A stretch of 15,586 nucleotides of DNA from Candidatus Omnitrophota bacterium (GTDB taxonomy: Bacteria > Omnitrophota > Koll11 > JAHIPI01): assembly GCA_028718265.1 (NCBI GenBank), contig JAQUMG010000017.1, positions 1 through 15,586 on the forward strand, given 5' to 3'. The translations under genes were made by a program, and so were the position numbers. The notes beneath the pieces are model-generated. The model did no database searches, was not told the DNA's origin, and saw only the letters and a list, made by a program, of their open reading frames with translations. Shown piece after piece: positions 14,135-15,586 of this stretch. Each line of letters opens with the position of its first letter. Position 1 is the stretch's first letter.

Positions 14135-14359
14135 ATGGCTTCAAATACAGAAAATCGCCGTGAAAGGTTCAAGAGACTTGCAACGGCAAGAACAAATGCT
14201 GTTCTTCAGAAAATAAAAGTTTTGGGTAACTGTTCAAACAGACAGGCATACGAGTATACAGAGGACGAGATCGATAAGATATTTGCGACAATAGATAAAC
14301 ATCTGAAATCCACCAAGTCAAAATTTCATTTTCCCAAAGAGGAACGGTTTAAGCTATAA
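14135..14359 (+). CDS. Small basic protein of unknown function preceding a GHKL ATPase
   Basis: I cannot assign a function. The 74-residue protein is highly charged, without signal peptide or membrane segment. It has a basic first third (ENRRERFKRLATARTNAVLQKIK), a short polar centre LGNCSNRQAYEY with the only cysteine, then an acidic-to-basic helix (TEDEIDKIFATIDKHLKSTKSKF). Three helices seem likely, but no helix-turn-helix or zinc motif is evident. Translation is well supported: AAGGAGG lies five bases before the ATG and the codons look natural. The GHKL ATPase starts 17 bp downstream under the same promoter, so the two products probably act together, for example as a small accessory or nucleic-acid-binding subunit; that is inference. 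Confidence 0.75.
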   Translation: MASNTENRRERFKRLATARTNAVLQKIKVLGNCSNRQAYEYTEDEIDKIFATIDKHLKSTKSKFHFPKEERFKL

Positions 14360-14376
14360 ATAAAAGGGGGCCACTC

Positions 14377-15586
14377 ATGAGAAAAGTCGAAACTGATCTT
14401 AGCAAGTTAGACGAACTTATCGGGCGTCAATATGAAGATAAAATAAGAGGCTTTGTAAAGGATACGCTTCAAAATTCATGGGAGGCAAGAATAAACAGGA
14501 AAAAGGGAACAGATTTCAGGATGGTATATCAGTTTTACAAAAATCTGGATGGTATAAAAAATGTTTTAATGTTGGAAGATTTTGGCACAAACGGAATGGA
14601 TGATGAACGATGGAAAGCTTTTCATTCCCACTGGATATCTACAAAAGCAGCTTCTTACAGTGGTGGTATAGGGCGATGGGGCCAAGGTAAGACTCTACTT
14701 TTATATTTTTCTTCCATCAATACCATTATTACTGAATCCATAGATTACAAGACACAGCAATACCAATATTCCATAAGAAATAATACAGGATATCTAAAAA
14801 GTAACGATACTCCAGAACATTCAGATCCGGCAGATTGGAAGAAAAAAGATGGCAGTTTAAAATATATCAGTGATTTTTTTCTTTCTGTTCAACCCCTGAA
14901 TCATCACGGTACACGAATATGGATTTTGAATGTTAAAGAAGACCTTGTAACTGATATTGAACGGGGAGAGCTTGCCATTCAATTATCAGAATCGTGGTGG
15001 GAGATAATAAGAAATTACAATATAGAAATAGACGTTGTGGTTAATGATAATATCCATCGTGTACAACTTCCGCAATTTCCAGATACACATGATTTCGAAG
15101 AGAAGCTGGATCTTGCCATTAATGGCGAGCATGGGAAGATAAAAAGGCTTAAGATCAAATTGGCCAAGAGTCCCATAAAGCCATCCCTTACAGGTATAGC
15201 CATACAAAGGGGTGGGATGACGGTCTTGCGTTATCCGCTCCCGGCCTCTACGCCCGAAAATCTACGTGATCGGTGTTATGGATACTGCCAGCTTGATGAG
15301 AAACTCGATGAAGAAATGTGGGCTATTGAAATGGCCAATCATGAAGGGTTTGAAAGCAGAAAGGCGGTGTGGGTTAAACTCAGAAGATGCATTGATACGG
15401 TGGCTGAAAAGTTTATTTTGAAACATACAAGAACCAAAGAAGAAGAACCTCTGCCCTTGAATTTTGATGATATAATAAAGACAATAAACAAGCTTGTCGA
15501 AGAACATCTCGAAGGTCTCGGAAAAGGAGCGCATACACCGTCCGGGAAGCCGCATCCGCCAGTCCCTCAAAAACCAATATGTATTT
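14377..15586 (+). CDS. GHKL ATPase, MutL/MORC-like, with S5-like region (3' end outside window)
   Basis: The frame opens at the ATG at 14377, six bases after AAAGGGGG, and is still open at the window end: 403 residues are visible. GHKL ATP-binding motifs are in order: N box KDTLQNSWEA (28-37) with N33, G1 box EDFGTNGMDD (67-76) with D68 and G70, the lid GGIGRWGQGKT (96-106), and the late HGT (177-179). The following segment, including TGIAIQRGGMTVLRYPLP and GYCQLDEKLDEE, resembles the S5 transducer region of MutL/MORC-type proteins; conserved-looking NHEGFESRKAVW and a long helix come next. There is no HAMP, receiver or dimerisation-phosphorylation region, so it is not a histidine kinase. Published analyses link prokaryotic MORC/paraMORC ATPases to restriction-modification gene clusters, so a DNA-directed defence role is plausible. 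Partners lie downstream, unseen. Confidence 0.85.
   Translation, partial: MRKVETDLSKLDELIGRQYEDKIRGFVKDTLQNSWEARINRKKGTDFRMVYQFYKNLDGIKNVLMLEDFGTNGMDDERWKAFHSHWISTKAASYSGGIGRWGQGKTLLLYFSSINTIITESIDYKTQQYQYSIRNNTGYLKSNDTPEHSDPADWKKKDGSLKYISDFFLSVQPLNHHGTRIWILNVKEDLVTDIERGELAIQLSESWWEIIRNYNIEIDVVVNDNIHRVQLPQFPDTHDFEEKLDLAINGEHGKIKRLKIKLAKSPIKPSLTGIAIQRGGMTVLRYPLPASTPENLRDRCYGYCQLDEKLDEEMWAIEMANHEGFESRKAVWVKLRRCIDTVAEKFILKHTRTKEEEPLPLNFDDIIKTINKLVEEHLEGLGKGAHTPSGKPHPPVPQKPICI

Noticed and set aside
15262..15570. Minus-strand 102-codon frame at the window end
   Set aside because: Lies entirely opposite the conserved S5-like and downstream part of the GHKL gene; considered as an antisense toxin/antitoxin but lacks start signals.
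14377..15586. Histidine kinase or Hsp90 identity for the GHKL protein
   Set aside because: No phospho-acceptor H box, HAMP or membrane segment, and motif spellings and the S5-like continuation fit MutL/MORC-type proteins better than Hsp90.
1..15586. CRISPR arrays, tRNA or rRNA genes, intact transposases
   Set aside because: No regularly spaced repeats, cloverleaf with CCA/T-loop consensus, rRNA segments or DDE/HUH transposase motifs were seen on either strand by eye.

Overview
The window looks like chromosomal DNA from a Gram-negative-type, probably anaerobic or fermentative bacterium of moderate GC. The envelope character rests on Sec signal peptides on two hydrolases and a cyclophilin, a lipobox, undecaprenyl-pyrophosphate recycling and an MshEN/PilZ protein. 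Fermentative metabolism is suggested by acetate kinase and GTP-type PEP carboxykinase. The overall style resembles environmental lineages such as Omnitrophota or other PVC-related bacteria, but that placement is a guess with no marker gene behind it.

Layout, left to right. (1) 1-605: the 3' end of an MshEN-PilZ c-di-GMP receptor. (2) 629-3285: divergent pckG (-) and uppP (+), whose consensus -10 boxes sit 6-9 nt from the start codons, so both mRNAs may be leaderless. (3) 3326-6239: a plus-strand run of a ferritin-like diiron protein and two tandemly duplicated secreted alpha/beta hydrolases with short gaps; uppP may belong to the same transcript. (4) 6199-7608: an ArsB/NhaD-type ion transporter whose 3' end overlaps the second hydrolase tail-to-tail by 41 bp. 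(5) 7640-8945: acetate kinase with its own promoter and a strong bidirectional terminator. (6) 8961-13408: a minus-strand series read from right to left: a small two-TM coiled-coil protein, a flavodoxin/lipoprotein-hydrolase fused reading frame, a stand-alone RlmK-type rRNA methyltransferase, a secreted cyclophilin and a short MscS-like membrane protein. The last two have their own promoters.

(7) 13409-14134: about 725 bp without a convincing gene, holding four strong inverted repeats and then a near-consensus promoter with an operator-like palindrome. (8) 14135-15586: a two-gene plus-strand operon with a 74-aa basic protein of unknown function followed by a GHKL ATPase with an S5-like region, cut off by the window end. 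Known relatives of such MutL/MORC-like ATPases occur in restriction-modification and defence neighbourhoods, so this is the best candidate for an undescribed system. The nuclease, helicase or methylase that would confirm it lies outside the window.

The most interesting points are the GHKL operon and its palindrome-rich border, the frame that joins a complete flavodoxin directly to a textbook lipoprotein signal peptide and DUF900 hydrolase (with a possible internal TTG start), and the paired leaderless-type promoters. No rRNA, tRNA, CRISPR array or intact insertion sequence was recognised.
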